Positions 39,895-49,899 of a stretch of 64,000 bases of DNA are shown in pieces; the first letter of the stretch is position 1; every line of letters begins with the position of its first letter. The position numbers and the translations under genes are program-made. The notes beneath the pieces are model-generated. The model was not told the origin of the DNA. It made no database searches and worked only from the letters and a program-made list of their open reading frames with translations. The DNA comes from Candidatus Brachythrix odensensis (GTDB taxonomy: Bacteria > Chloroflexota > Anaerolineae > J036 > Brachytrichaceae). The stretch spans positions 51,072 to 115,071 of the forward strand of contig JADKDT010000011.1 in assembly GCA_016714465.1 (NCBI GenBank), read 5' to 3'.

Positions 39895-42405
39895 ATGCCG
39901 TCTGCCGATCCATTCCTGGAAGCGCTGGAAGCTGCGCTCGACCACCTGGCCGATCCGGCCTGGCTGGGCGCGCAGTCTCCGCTCGCGTCGACCTACGTGT
40001 TGGGGGCGGCAGCGGCCGGTGACGGGGCAGCCCGCGGGAGCGCCCTGCGCCAACGGCTGACCGAAGCGGCGTCGACCCTGAGTGAGGATGCCCGCCGCCT
40101 GCTCGACGCCGCCTATTTCCGCCGCAAACCAAGCCTGACCATCATCGGGGTTGCGCGCGAATTGCACATGAGCCGAGCCGCCTACTATCGCCATCGCGAT
40201 GCCGTCCTGCCTGAGTTGGGAAGCGCATTCAGCGCGATCATCCAGCCGGCTCTGCGGCTAGAAGCGCCGCCCGGGGCGTCCCTGGTGGGCCGGCAGCGCG
40301 AGCTGGACGCGGCCGAGTCGATATTGCGGGCCGGCGGCACGGTGGCGTTGGCAGGGCCGGCCGGGATCGGCAAGACCACCCTCGGCAGCGCCCTGGCCAA
40401 GGGCTGGGCAAGCGCCTTCTGGTTCACTTTCCGGCCGCCGCTCAATGATCAATTCGATAGTTTTATCTTCGCCCTGGCGTCATTTCTGCGCGAGCGAGGG
40501 GCATCTCTGGCCTGGCAGCAACTTGTCGCTGACGCCAATCCGGCGGCCCGCGCCCGTATCGTCGGGCTGTTGCGCCACGATCTGAGCCAGTTGCCGGAGC
40601 GCCCGCTCTTGTGCATCGACGAAGTCGACCTGCTGCGCTTCGACACGAGCGAGCACGCCCAGCTCATCCAGTTGCTGGAGGATCTGCGTCTGTTGGCGCC
40701 GCTGCTGTTGATGGGCCAGCAACTGGTGATCGAGCCCGGGCTGACCCTGGTTTTGCGCGGCCTCGAAGCGCCTGAGGCGCGACGGCTGCTCGAGGCGCAC
40801 AGCGTGCATGGGCTCGAGGAAGCCGAGTTCGACCGATTGCTGGCCAGCACACGCGGCAGCCCGGCCTTGCTGCGTCTGTTTGCGGCCCTGGTCGGCGCCG
40901 GCGAGCCGGTCGCCAGCGCGTTGCGCCAGACCCAGGCCTCGCCGACCCTCGAAGTGATGGTCCGCCGGGTGTGGCAGCGCCTGAGCGAACCCGAGCGCGA
41001 GTTGTTGGCCCGGGTGTCGGTTCATCGCGGCCGTGCGCCGTTGGACGCCTATTCGGACCATCCGGCCTATGCCGCACTGGTGGCCCGCGAGATGATCCGC
41101 CCGGACGGGGCGGGGGGCCTGAGCGTGCCGACTTTTGCCCGTGAGTTTGTTTATGCCAATGTCGCGCCCGATATTCGGGCCGCCCTGCATATCGATGCCG
41201 CGCGTATCTACGAGCAGCGGGCCGACTTCACGGCCGCGGCCTGGCACTACCTCGCCGGGCGCGAACCGGCCCTGGCGGTATGGACGTGGTTTCGGCATCG
41301 CGAATCCGAGACCCGGCATGGGCGGGCGGCGGCGGCTCGGGCGATCTTCGTCGATGTCGCGCTGGCCGATCTGCCGTTGGCTGAGGACCGGCGGGCGCTG
41401 GCCCTGTTGCGAGCAGGCTGGATGCGCGACGCGGGCGAAGCGGATGATGCGCTGTGGGCGTTGGACGCGGCGGTCTGGCCCGCGGGACACCCCGCGGCCG
41501 GATTTGCCCATCTTCTGCGCGGGCAACTGCACGAGACGCGCGGCCAGATCGATCAGGCGCTGGCCGAATTGCGGCTGGGGATGGGCGAGTTCGAACGCGC
41601 CCGTGAGCGCGACGCGGCCCGGGTGAGCGCCTCGATCGGATTTGTCCACTTGCGCGAGCGCGACATGGCCGCGGCCCGCCAGGCCGCCATCGAGGCCCAG
41701 GTCCAGGCCCAGAGCTTCCGCGGCTTCGTCGAGACCCAGGCTGCCAACTTCGCCGAGGCGCGCGAACAGCTCGAGGCGGCCCTGGCCCTGGCCGGGCGCC
41801 ACGCCGTCCGCCCGGCGGTGATGCGCGAGGCATTGTCCCGGTTAGGGACGTTGTGCTGGCAGCAGGGCGATGCCGGGCGGGCGCTCGAATTGCTGGGGCG
41901 GGCCCTTGGTCTGGCCACGGCGGCTGGCGACACGCTCAGCGCCGTATATCTGCGAATCAATCTGTCCGCAGCCGCGCTGACGCTCGGGCGGCCCGAGGTG
42001 GCGCTCGCGCATGCGCGCGACGGGTTGACGATTGCGCTGCCGATGCGGCATGGGTATCTGATTGCCGGGCTGAGTGTCAACGCGGCGGAGGCATGCCTGG
42101 CGTTGGGAGAGGTCGATGAAGCTGAGCGGCACGCCCGGCTGGCCGGCGCCCAGGAGGAAGCCCATGCCCAGCCGTACGCGCTGACGGTCCTGGGGCGGGC
42201 GATGCTGGCCCGGGGGGATCAGGCCGGCGCGGCGGCAACCCTGATCGAGGCCGTGGCCCTGGCGGAGGCGGCCCAGGATCGTTTTGCGCTCGCCCATGCG
42301 CTGCATTGGCTGGCCCGGGCCCAGACTGGGGCCGAGGCTGTAACGACGGATGCCCGCGCGCAAGGGCTGTTTGCGGTGCTGGGCGTCAAGCCGCCAGAGG
42401 GCTGA
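39895..42405 (+). CDS. STAND-like NTPase with HTH-like N-terminus and TPR-type repeats
   Basis: 836 residues from MPSADPFLEAL. Residues 75-110 (SLTIIGVARELHMSRAAYYR) look like a helix-turn-helix. The P-loop is GPAGIGKTT (154-162), preceded by the sensor-like LVGRQRELDAAE, and Walker B is LLCIDEVDLL (238-247). After about residue 380, a winged-helix-like region (LSEPERELLARVSVHRG) leads into about 400 residues of alpha-helical TPR-like repeats (GFAHLLRGQLHETRGQIDQA, GTLCWQQGDAGRALELLGRA). This is the AP-ATPase/MalT/LuxR-type architecture, but the HTH appears N-terminal. Ligand and targets are unknown. It is divergent from the secreted-protein gene 70 bases away. Confidence 0.8.
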   Translation: MPSADPFLEALEAALDHLADPAWLGAQSPLASTYVLGAAAAGDGAARGSALRQRLTEAASTLSEDARRLLDAAYFRRKPSLTIIGVARELHMSRAAYYRHRDAVLPELGSAFSAIIQPALRLEAPPGASLVGRQRELDAAESILRAGGTVALAGPAGIGKTTLGSALAKGWASAFWFTFRPPLNDQFDSFIFALASFLRERGASLAWQQLVADANPAARARIVGLLRHDLSQLPERPLLCIDEVDLLRFDTSEHAQLIQLLEDLRLLAPLLLMGQQLVIEPGLTLVLRGLEAPEARRLLEAHSVHGLEEAEFDRLLASTRGSPALLRLFAALVGAGEPVASALRQTQASPTLEVMVRRVWQRLSEPERELLARVSVHRGRAPLDAYSDHPAYAALVAREMIRPDGAGGLSVPTFAREFVYANVAPDIRAALHIDAARIYEQRADFTAAAWHYLAGREPALAVWTWFRHRESETRHGRAAAARAIFVDVALADLPLAEDRRALALLRAGWMRDAGEADDALWALDAAVWPAGHPAAGFAHLLRGQLHETRGQIDQALAELRLGMGEFERARERDAARVSASIGFVHLRERDMAAARQAAIEAQVQAQSFRGFVETQAANFAEAREQLEAALALAGRHAVRPAVMREALSRLGTLCWQQGDAGRALELLGRALGLATAAGDTLSAVYLRINLSAAALTLGRPEVALAHARDGLTIALPMRHGYLIAGLSVNAAEACLALGEVDEAERHARLAGAQEEAHAQPYALTVLGRAMLARGDQAGAAATLIEAVALAEAAQDRFALAHALHWLARAQTGAEAVTTDARAQGLFAVLGVKPPEG

Positions 42406-42490
42406 TCGCTCGGGCGAGGTGTCAGGCACCTGTCAGGTGCGTTTGGGTGGCGTAGTCGCATACTCCAAGGTATGAGCCGGCCTCGGGAGG

Positions 42491-42573
42491 GATCTATCCG
42501 CCGATTACGCAGATTTCCGCCGATTGGTATGGAAAAAGAATCGGCGCTAATCTGCGAAATCTGCGGATAGATT
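42491..42573. repeat. Family b palindrome (ATCCGCAGATT type), copy 1
   Basis: The left arm GATCTATCCGCCGATTACGC and its continuation pair with the right arm ending AATCTGCGGATAGAT, around an A-rich loop (ATGGAAAAAG). It ends 31 bases before the GxxExxY gene. Confidence 0.85.
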
Positions 42574-42604
42574 CCCTAGCAACCTGCGCGCACCTTGGAT
42601 TGTC

Positions 42605-42987
42605 ATGGACTACGATCAACAGACCTACGCCATCATCGGCGCTGCCATGGCCGCGCATCGGGAGCTGGGCCAAGGATTTCTTGAGGCCAGTATGCCTGTG
42701 GCGCTGAGCTGGAATTCGAGCGCCAAGGTATTCCATATGAGCGCGAAGTAGAGCTGAAAATCGTCTACAAAGGTCAGATCCTCGGCGTTGCATATCGTGC
42801 CGACTTCATCTGTTTCGGTGGCATCATCGTTGAACTGAAAGCGCTTGATAAGTTGACTGTGCGAGAAGTGGCGCAAATGCTCAACTACTTGAAGGCCACG
42901 GGAATGCAACGCGGGTTGCTCCTGAACTTCGGAGCAAAGAGCCTGGAATGCAAACGGCTGGTGCGCCACTTCCAGGAGGGGATTTGA
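42605..42987 (+). CDS. GxxExxY family protein (PD-(D/E)XK-like), with a frameshift
   Basis: About 127 residues after repair. MDYDQQTYAIIGAAMAAHRE then LGQGFLEA carries the GxxE part of the motif. The second frame gives ELEFERQGIPYEREVELKIV, ADFICFGGIIVELKALDKL (the D...ExK core of PD-(D/E)XK nucleases) and LLNFGAKSLECKRLVR. Adding one G at about 42708 (CTGAG to CTGGAG) joins the frames. The family's biological role is not established. It is flanked on both sides by family b palindromes, 31 and 14 bases away. Confidence 0.8.
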
Positions 42988-43000
42988 TGCGTACACGAGC

Positions 43001-43065
43001 GATCCGCAGATTTGCGCCAATTACAGAAAGGAATCGGCGCGAATCTGCGTAATCTGCGGATAGAT
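43001..43065. repeat. Family b palindrome, copy 2
   Basis: GATCCGCAGATTTGCGCCAA pairs with the right arm AATCGGCGCGAATCTGCG and its TAATCTGCGGATAGAT continuation. The orientation matches copy 1, so the GxxExxY gene lies between direct copies. It ends 28 bases before the next start codon. Confidence 0.85.
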
Positions 43066-43092
43066 GAACCAAACCCCCATACAATCCTCCCC

Positions 43093-43458
43093 ATGGCAAC
43101 CGCGACCGCGCTGGAGTTCACCGGCGAATGGGTGGGCGAAACGATGGGCTGCGACATGCCCGCCCACGTCTGGGAGATTCGCGTCATCGGCGACACGCTG
43201 ATGGACATCCACACCCGCTGGGAGGACAAGACCGAAGGCCACCGCATGAGCGGCTACTTCGACGTCCTCGTTGGCGCCTTCTCTTTGGGCGATGGCTTCA
43301 CCGTTGTGCGCCTTGACACCCAGCATTTTGTCCTGCCTGGCTGGGATACCAACGACACCCGCGGCGGCAACGGCCCGCACTACGATGTGGTTTTCTCGCG
43401 CCCGGGCATCGCCGAACTCTCCGCCCGCCGGCTGTGGGAGAAGTGGCGCTCGCGCTAA
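43093..43458 (+). CDS. Hypothetical protein, about 121 residues
   Basis: Starts MATATALEFTGEWVGETMGC and ends LSARRLWEKWRSR. It has no signal peptide or membrane segment; Trp, Gly and Asp are frequent (HYDVVFSRPG, LPGWDTNDTRGGNG), suggesting a small beta-barrel or lipocalin-like fold. I chose the ATG at 43093 because upstream codons lie in the family b repeat. No function assigned. Confidence 0.6.
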   Translation: MATATALEFTGEWVGETMGCDMPAHVWEIRVIGDTLMDIHTRWEDKTEGHRMSGYFDVLVGAFSLGDGFTVVRLDTQHFVLPGWDTNDTRGGNGPHYDVVFSRPGIAELSARRLWEKWRSR

Positions 43459-43500
43459 GCGCGCCCAGGCCAAGGCTCAGATAGACGGCGAATGGGATTC

Positions 43501-43573
43501 ATCCGCAGATTACGCAGATTGACGCAGATTCCATTTGATAATCGGCGGAGATCGGCGTAATCTGCGGATAGAT
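43501..43573. repeat. Family b palindrome, copy 3
   Basis: ATCCGCAGATTACGCAGATT at the left, GCGTAATCTGCGGATAGAT at the right, between convergent genes. The inner arms (ACGCAGATTCC, AATCGGCGGAG) are less well matched than in other copies. Confidence 0.85.
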
Positions 43574-43602
43574 CCCGACAGCCCTGCCGACTCTTGGCTG
43601 CG

Positions 43603-44781
43603 TCATCGCTCGATCGGCAGCAGCCGGACCGTCTCGCCAAACGGAAAATCCCCAAGATCCCGGCCGCCCGGAAGCACCACCCACAGTGTCGGAATGCGCG
43701 GCGGCGGGTCGGGGAAATCGCCAAAGCCATCGGTGAGATACACCGCCACGGTTCGGCCGTGCGTAAAAGGATGACGGGCGGTCTTCTCGAAGAAGGGCTT
43801 GAAGTCCGTCCCGCCTCCGCCCACCGGCTTGGGCAATTCGGCGCCAACCCGGATCGCCCACGGGCCGTACAGCTCGGCATCGGCGTAATACAACTCGCAG
43901 CGCATCTGTGGATACGCGCGCAGGATGCCCATCAGCTCACCGGCGAACATCCCGATTGCGTCGGTGTCGATTGACCCGCTGGTGTCCACGCATACCAGCA
44001 CGTTGATCGATTCGCCCTCCAGCGCGTCGAGATACACCCCCCGCCCGATAAAGCGCCGGTCGAAGCCGGCGAAGTCGGTCGGGGTCTGGGTGAGGTAGCG
44101 CCACAGATAGGCCCGCCAGTCCAGGCGTGTGCTTGAGACGTTGGCCAGCTCGCGCTCGACCCCGGCCGGCATGCGCCCCGACACCGACGCCTTGGCAACC
44201 ACCCGGGCCTGTTCCAGCGCGTTCTTCCACTGCCGCTCGCCCTCGAGCTTGCTCACCTCGCGCCCGGGCGCGCCCGCGTTCGCGGGCGCCGGCTTGCCGG
44301 GCTGGCCCTCCGCATCATCGGGGGCGCCCTCCAACAGGTCGACCGCCATCGTCTCGACCGGCGCTTTGTCCGCCTCGCGCATGAGCAGCTCGTAGACCTC
44401 TTCGGTGCTGAGATGCTCGCGGTTCACATCACGCAGCCCGCCCTCGGGCAGGCTGAAGCCCTCGCGCAGGATCATCCCGTTGATGACGATGTCGGCGGCG
44501 TAGTTCCACAGCTTTGGCTCGCGCCCGCCCCGCCTCGGCACGTGCAGCAACGCGGCATGCAGGACCTCGTGCAGGAGCAGCCCGTCCTGCTCGGCTGGCT
44601 TCAAGCCGCCCCAGAACTCGGGGTTGACAAAGATCGCCTTGCCGTCGGTGGCCGCAGTCGGGACTTCGGCGCTGGCCTCGATCCGGGCGTGCAGGGCCAG
44701 GGTCGCAAAAAACGAGCTATGGGCGCACACCCGCAACAGCGAGGCGCTGATCTGTTTCTGGAGCCCGGGATCAGGTTTCAT
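43603..44781 (-). CDS. VWA-like domain putative metallopeptidase
   Basis: A 392-residue two-domain protein of the DUF2201/VWA-like family. The N-terminal half has the zinc-peptidase motif HEVLHAALLH (71-80). The middle is Pro/Ala-rich and disordered. The C-terminal VWA-like domain has a MIDAS-type DTSGS (VLVCVDTSGSIDTD). It follows a MoxR ATPase gene by 6 bases; MoxR and VWA proteins commonly act as pairs in protein maturation or metal insertion. The client is unknown. Confidence 0.88.
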   Translation of the reverse strand: MKPDPGLQKQISASLLRVCAHSSFFATLALHARIEASAEVPTAATDGKAIFVNPEFWGGLKPAEQDGLLLHEVLHAALLHVPRRGGREPKLWNYAADIVINGMILREGFSLPEGGLRDVNREHLSTEEVYELLMREADKAPVETMAVDLLEGAPDDAEGQPGKPAPANAGAPGREVSKLEGERQWKNALEQARVVAKASVSGRMPAGVERELANVSSTRLDWRAYLWRYLTQTPTDFAGFDRRFIGRGVYLDALEGESINVLVCVDTSGSIDTDAIGMFAGELMGILRAYPQMRCELYYADAELYGPWAIRVGAELPKPVGGGGTDFKPFFEKTARHPFTHGRTVAVYLTDGFGDFPDPPPRIPTLWVVLPGGRDLGDFPFGETVRLLPIER

Positions 44782-44787
44782 GCCCGT

Positions 44788-45792
44788 CTAGGCCGCGCCG
44801 GTGAGCGCCTCGAACTGCTCGAGCCAGGTCGCCATGTCGGGATCGGCTTCGATCAACGCGAACAGCCTGCGATGCTTGCGCAGGGTGCGCATCAGCCGGA
44901 ACAGATCGGTCGCGCACAACTGGGCCCACTCCACGCCGGCCACCTGGGTCAGCCACTTGAAGCCGTTGTAGGCTCGCTCGGGCGTGCCTGCCCGCGCAGT
45001 GAGACCGACCACGGTGGCGTAGCGGATCGAGGGCTCCTCGGGGAAAACCAGCCCGGCGCCCTTGCCCTCGAGCACCTGCTCCAGGTCGGGCAGATCGCGG
45101 TAGACCGCGCAAAACGCATTAAACTCAACTGCGCCCCCGGCCCCGATCGCGGGCGCGATATCGGCTCCGATGGCGTGCAGCTGGCTGGCCATCGCCCACG
45201 AACGCGGCGAGGGCCAGGCCGGCTGCTGCGGATCGAACTTGTGCAGGAGCGCCGGCCGGAAGGTGACGAACGCGACAATCTGTTCGTGGATGCCGGAATG
45301 AAGCGCAAAGCGCTTGAAGCTGTCCAGGTCGGCCTGGGTGTCGACGTGCAGAAAGCGGTTGGCCAGCGGGGCGGGCATGTCGAAGACGGCCGCCCGGTCC
45401 TCGCTGCGGTTGCCGGCCGCCCAGATGTACCAGCCTGGCGGGACGACATAGTTGCCGACCTTGCGATCGAGAATCAACTGCTGGGCCATCCCCTGCATCG
45501 TCGGGGGGGCGAGGTTGATTTCGTCCAGAAACAGCACGCCTTCGCCGGTGCGGGGCAGGAACTCGGGCGGATACCAGCGCGACACGCCGTTGCGGGCGAC
45601 GGGCAGCCCGCGCAGGTCGGTCGGGGCAAGCTGTGACAGGCGCAGATCGATAAAGCCGATCTTGTGCGCGCTGGCGGTCTGGGCGACGATGCTGCTCTTG
45701 CCGATTCCGGGCGGTCCCCAGATCATCAGGCTGAGCTTCACCCGCCGCCGGACCAGGGTGTCGAGAAAAGACGCAAGTTCGGATGGTTTCAA
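44788..45792 (-). CDS. MoxR-family AAA ATPase
   Basis: A 334-residue AAA+ ATPase: Walker A GPPGIGKSS (26-34), Walker B GVLFLDEINLA, and the sensor AAGNRSEDRA. I chose the TTG start at 45792 because it is preceded by AGGAGC at a good distance, and longer versions translate the upstream family b repeat region. It is encoded directly before the VWA metallopeptidase and presumably remodels its substrate. Confidence 0.85.
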   Translation of the reverse strand: MKPSELASFLDTLVRRRVKLSLMIWGPPGIGKSSIVAQTASAHKIGFIDLRLSQLAPTDLRGLPVARNGVSRWYPPEFLPRTGEGVLFLDEINLAPPTMQGMAQQLILDRKVGNYVVPPGWYIWAAGNRSEDRAAVFDMPAPLANRFLHVDTQADLDSFKRFALHSGIHEQIVAFVTFRPALLHKFDPQQPAWPSPRSWAMASQLHAIGADIAPAIGAGGAVEFNAFCAVYRDLPDLEQVLEGKGAGLVFPEEPSIRYATVVGLTARAGTPERAYNGFKWLTQVAGVEWAQLCATDLFRLMRTLRKHRRLFALIEADPDMATWLEQFEALTGAA

Positions 45793-45866
45793 GTTGTGCT
45801 CCTGTGTGTTCGTGATGATAGTCGTAAGCCGGGCGAAATCTGACAGTACTGCCCTGCCGCGAAAGG

Positions 45867-45950
45867 GATCTGTCCACAGATTCACGCAGATTTCCGCAGA
45901 TTGATACAGAAAAAGAATCTGCGCGAATCTGCGTAATCTGCGGATAGATC
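45867..45950. repeat. Family b palindrome, copy 4
   Basis: GATCTGTCCACAGATTCACG at the left pairs with the right arm ending GCGTAATCTGCGGATAGATC; the inner GCAGATTTCCGCAGATT/AATCTGCGCGAATCTGC arms are nearly perfect. It sits between the divergent moxR and malate synthase genes, 40 bases before the latter. Confidence 0.85.
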
Positions 45951-45990
45951 CTATCCTTCCTCAGCGACGAGGCCGTGCCGAGGGTCAAGT

Positions 45991-47574
45991 ATGATTCCCG
46001 CCCACATGAGCGCCATCACTATTTCCGGCCGTGTCACCCCCGAGTACGCCCAGATCCTGAGCGAGGAAGCGCTTGCCTTCGTCGCCGCGCTGCAGCGCAA
46101 CTTCAATGCCCGGCGCGAAGAACTCCTCGCCCGGCGAGCCGTGCGCCAACGCGACATCGAGGCGGGCGTCCAGCTCGATTTCCTGCCCGAGACCGCCGCC
46201 GTCCGCAGCGCGGCCTGGCGGGTCGCGGCCACCCCCGACGACCTGCAGGATCGCCGAACCGAGATCACCGGCCCGGTCGAGCGCAAGATGATGATCAACG
46301 CCCTGAACAGCGGCGCGCGGGTGTTTATGGCCGATCTCGAGGATGCCAACTCGCCCACCTGGGACAACGCCATCCAGGGCCAGATCAACCTGATCGACGC
46401 CATCCGCCGGCGCATCTCCTTCACCTCCCCCGAGGGCAAGGACTACCGCCTCAATGACAAAGTAGCGACGATGATGGTCCGCCCGCGCGGCTGGCACATG
46501 ATCGAGAAACACGCCTCGCTGGACGGCAAACCGGTCAGCGCCAGTCTGTTCGACTTCGGGCTGTATTTCTTCCACAACGCGAAAGAACTTCTCGCCCGTG
46601 GCAGCGGACCGTATTTCTATCTGCCCAAGCTGGAGAGCCACCTCGAGGCCCGCCTGTGGAACGATGTTTTCTTCTTCGCCGAGGGCTACTGCGGTGTGCC
46701 GTCCGGCAGCGTCCGTGCGACCGTGCTGATCGAGACGGTCATGGCCGCCTTCGAGATGGAGGAAATCCTTTTCGAACTGCGGGCGCACTCGGCCGGCCTG
46801 AATGCCGGACGCTGGGACTACATCTTCTCGTGCATCAAGAAGTTCAAGAACCAGCCCGGGTTGCTCTTCCCTGATCGCAGTCAGGTGACGATGACGGTGC
46901 CTTTCATGCGGGCCTACACCGAGCTGCTGGTGCGAACCTGTCACACCCGCGGCGCGCATGCCATCGGCGGAATGGCGGCCTTCATCCCCAGCCGCAAGGA
47001 CGCCGCCGTCAACGACACAGCCCTGAAGAATGTGCGGGCCGACAAGGAGCGCGAGAGCAACGACGGCTTCGACGGCACCTGGGTCGCCCACCCGGATCTG
47101 GTCCCGACCGCCCTGGCCGTCTTCGATGCGAAACTGGGCGATCGGCCGCATCAAAAGGACCGCCTGCGCGAGGACGTGCAGGTCCGGGCCGAGCAAATCA
47201 CCGATTTTCGGATCCCGGGCGGCAAAATCACCGAGGCCGGTGTGCGCAACAACATTTCGGTCGGCCTGCAATACATCGAGAGCTGGCTGCGCGGCAATGG
47301 CGCGGCCGCCATCAACAACCTGATGGAGGACGCCGCGACCGCCGAAATCTCGCGCTCACAGCTCTGGCAGTGGCTGCGCAATGGGGGCGTGCTCGACGAT
47401 GGCCGGCCCTTCACCCTGGCCCTGTATGCCCGCTTGCGGGATGAGGAAGTCGAAAAGGTTGGCGGGGTTGCGCGCGGGCGCTTCCGCGAGGCCCTGGCCC
47501 TGTTGGACACGCTCGTGCAGGCCGACGTCTACGAAGAGTTCCTGACCACGCCGGGCTACCAACGCCTGGAGTAG
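45991..47574 (+). CDS. aceB: Malate synthase A
   Basis: 527 residues, or about 522 if the second ATG at 46006 (MSAITISGRVTPEY) is used. It condenses glyoxylate and acetyl-CoA to malate. Recognisable blocks are GPVERKMMINALNSGARVFM, ADLEDANSPTWDNAIQGQIN, VRPRGWHMIEKH and LIETVMAAFEMEEILFELR. Length fits isoform A (about 530). No isocitrate lyase gene is in the window. It is followed after 21 bases by ligA, so they may share a transcript. Confidence 0.95.
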   Translation: MIPAHMSAITISGRVTPEYAQILSEEALAFVAALQRNFNARREELLARRAVRQRDIEAGVQLDFLPETAAVRSAAWRVAATPDDLQDRRTEITGPVERKMMINALNSGARVFMADLEDANSPTWDNAIQGQINLIDAIRRRISFTSPEGKDYRLNDKVATMMVRPRGWHMIEKHASLDGKPVSASLFDFGLYFFHNAKELLARGSGPYFYLPKLESHLEARLWNDVFFFAEGYCGVPSGSVRATVLIETVMAAFEMEEILFELRAHSAGLNAGRWDYIFSCIKKFKNQPGLLFPDRSQVTMTVPFMRAYTELLVRTCHTRGAHAIGGMAAFIPSRKDAAVNDTALKNVRADKERESNDGFDGTWVAHPDLVPTALAVFDAKLGDRPHQKDRLREDVQVRAEQITDFRIPGGKITEAGVRNNISVGLQYIESWLRGNGAAAINNLMEDAATAEISRSQLWQWLRNGGVLDDGRPFTLALYARLRDEEVEKVGGVARGRFREALALLDTLVQADVYEEFLTTPGYQRLE

Positions 47575-47595
47575 GCACGTTACGCGAGGTTTGCG

Positions 47596-49649
47596 ATGGC
47601 GAAGAAAGCCGATCCCGCCGCCCGCGCGGCCGAACTGCGCAGCGCGCTTAACGAGCACAGCTGGCGCTACAACGTGCTGGACGATCCCATCATCAGCGAC
47701 GCCGAATACGACGGGTTGATGAACGCGCTCAAGGCCATCGAGGCCGAGCACCCGGACCTGGTCACGCCTGATTCGCCCAGCCAGCGCGTGGGCGGGGCCG
47801 TGGCCGCGGGCTTCGCCAAGGTCCGGCATGCCCGTCCGATCCTCAGCTTGTCGAACGCATTCGACGCCGATGACGCCCGGGCCTGGCGCGATCGAATCGC
47901 CAAATACGCCGAACAAAACGTGCCGCTGCTCGCCACTCCCGAGGCGCTGAGCCGCTTTGTGGTCGAGCCCAAGATCGATGGTTTGACCGTTGTGCTGACC
48001 TACACGGATGGCGCGCTCAGCCAGGCCGCCACCCGCGGCGACGGCAGTATTGGCGAGGAGATCACCGCCAACGCCCGGACCATCAAGAGTGTGCCGCTGG
48101 GTTTGCGCGCAGCGCAGCGCAGCCTGCCGAGCATCCTCGCCGTCCGGGGCGAAGCCTACCTGCCGATCAAGACCTTCGAGTCACTCAACGAGGCCTTGAT
48201 CGCGGCGGGGGACAAGCCCTTCGCCAACCCGCGCAACGCGGCGGCCGGCGGGCTGCGCCAGCTCGACCCGGCCCTGACCGCAAAACGACCCTTGGCCATC
48301 CTGTGCTACGCCATCGTTGACTGGCAGGGCGGGGAGGCGCCGCCCCAGACGCAGTGGGAGCTGCTCGAGACGCTCAAGCGCTTCGGCTTTCCGGTCAGCG
48401 ACCTGGCCCGCCGTTTTGACGGTTTCGACGCGGCCCTGGCTTATTGCGAGGCGATGATCCCCCGCCGCGACATGCTGGCCTACGAGATCGACGGGATGGT
48501 GATCAAGCTGGATGATCTGGTCCTGGGCGAGGCGCTGGGCTATGTGGGCAAGGATCCGCGCGCGGCCCTGGCCTTCAAGTTCCCCGCCCGCGAGGCGACG
48601 ACGATCCTCAAGGATGTCACGGTAAAGGTCGGGCGAACCGGTGCGCTCACCCCCGCGGCGGTGCTCGAACCGGTCAACGTCGGCGGGATCACCATCAGCA
48701 ATGCCACGTTGCACAATTACGACGACATTGCCCGCAAGGACATCCGGATCGGCGACCGGGTCATCGTCAAGCGGGCCGGCGACGTCATCCCGTATGTGGC
48801 CGGTCCGGTCATCAGCGCGCGGACCGGGGCCGAGCGCCCGGTCATCCCGCCCGAGCGCTGCCCATACTGTGAGACGCCGGTCGAACGGCGCGAGGCGGAG
48901 GTGGCGATCTACTGCCCCAACCCGGACTGCCCGGGCAAGCTCGACCGGGCGATCGCCCACTACGTCGGGCGCGGGGCGATGGACATTGACGGGTTGGGCG
49001 AGAAGATCGTCGCGCAGCTCATCGACGCCGGGCTGGTCGCGGACGTGGCGGACATTTACACGTTGGACAAGCCCGGCCTGCTCGCGCTCGAGAAATTTGG
49101 CGAGAAGAAGGCCCAGAATCTGCTGGATGCGATTTGGGCGTCGCGCCAGCGCCCGCTCGAGCGTCTGCTGATCGGGCTGAGCATCCGCCACATCGGCGAG
49201 GTGGCCGCCCGCGACCTGGCCCGCCACTACGGTAATCTTGACGCGCTGATGGCTGCTTCGGTCGAGGACCTGCAGCAGATTGACGGGATCGGCCCGATCG
49301 TGGCCGAGAGCGTGGCCGAGTGGAGCGGGCGTGAATCGAGCCGGGCCCTCATCGCCAAACTCCGCGCGCACGCCATTGACCCGCGCCAGGAGCCAAGGCC
49401 GGCCATTTCGGCCGAGCCGCCCGCGGGGCCGTTCGCGGGCAAGACCTTTGTCATCACCGGCACCCTCAGCCAGCCGCGCGAGGAGATCGCCGCCTGGATC
49501 GAAGCGCGAGGGGGCAAGGTCGGCGACAGCGTGAGCAAGAAGACGAGCTACCTGGTGGCCGGCGAGGCCGCGGGGAGCAAATTGGCCAAGGCCCAGAGCC
49601 TGGGGTCACCATCCTCAACGAGACCGAATTGCGCGGGATGGATCCGTAG
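47596..49649 (+). CDS. ligA: NAD-dependent DNA ligase, with a frameshift near the C-terminus
   Basis: About 684 residues. The adenylation lysine is Lys126 in VVEPKIDGLTVVLTYTDG. Further landmarks are NPRNAAAGGLRQLD, an OB-fold (VKVGRTGALTPAAVLEPVNV), a Cys4 zinc finger (CPYC and CPNPDCPGK), HhH motifs (GIGPIVAESVAEW) and a C-terminal BRCT domain (GPFAGKTFVITGTLSQPREE). The frame breaks at about 49605, where GGGG should be GGGGG; the correct end is GVTILNETELRGMDP with a TAG at 49647. Without repair the frame runs on into repeats to 49797. It seals nicks in replication and repair. Confidence 0.92.
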
Positions 49650-49899
49650 AGCCGGGCCCGGCGGGGCGGCTTTCCCATGCCGGGCAACGCCGCGGGGGGT
49701 TGGGCCTGAGGGCCACCCATGGCCTCGTGCGCCAAGGCGCGGCGCCATATCAGCCAGGGCCAACGGCCGGGCGCAACGGCGTTCGGTGAGGCGCTGAAAA
49801 CCTGGGCCAATCAGGGGTGGGCCGATCCATTCTCGACCAGCGCCTGCAGGCCGGTGCGTGGCGGGCGCGCCCGCGAATCGGCGTTATCGGGTGTCGCCA

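Noticed and set aside
42491..43573. CRISPR array from the repeated ATCCGCAGATT blocks
   Set aside because: The repeats are palindromic hairpins separated by whole genes, not short direct repeats with unique spacers, and no cas genes are present.
43501..45950. Family b palindromes as terminators
   Set aside because: Some copies lie just before start codons or between divergent genes, and no U tract follows.
49650..49797. Extra C-terminal extension of ligA
   Set aside because: It follows a one-G deletion; the shifted frame gives the normal BRCT end and a stop at 49647-49649.
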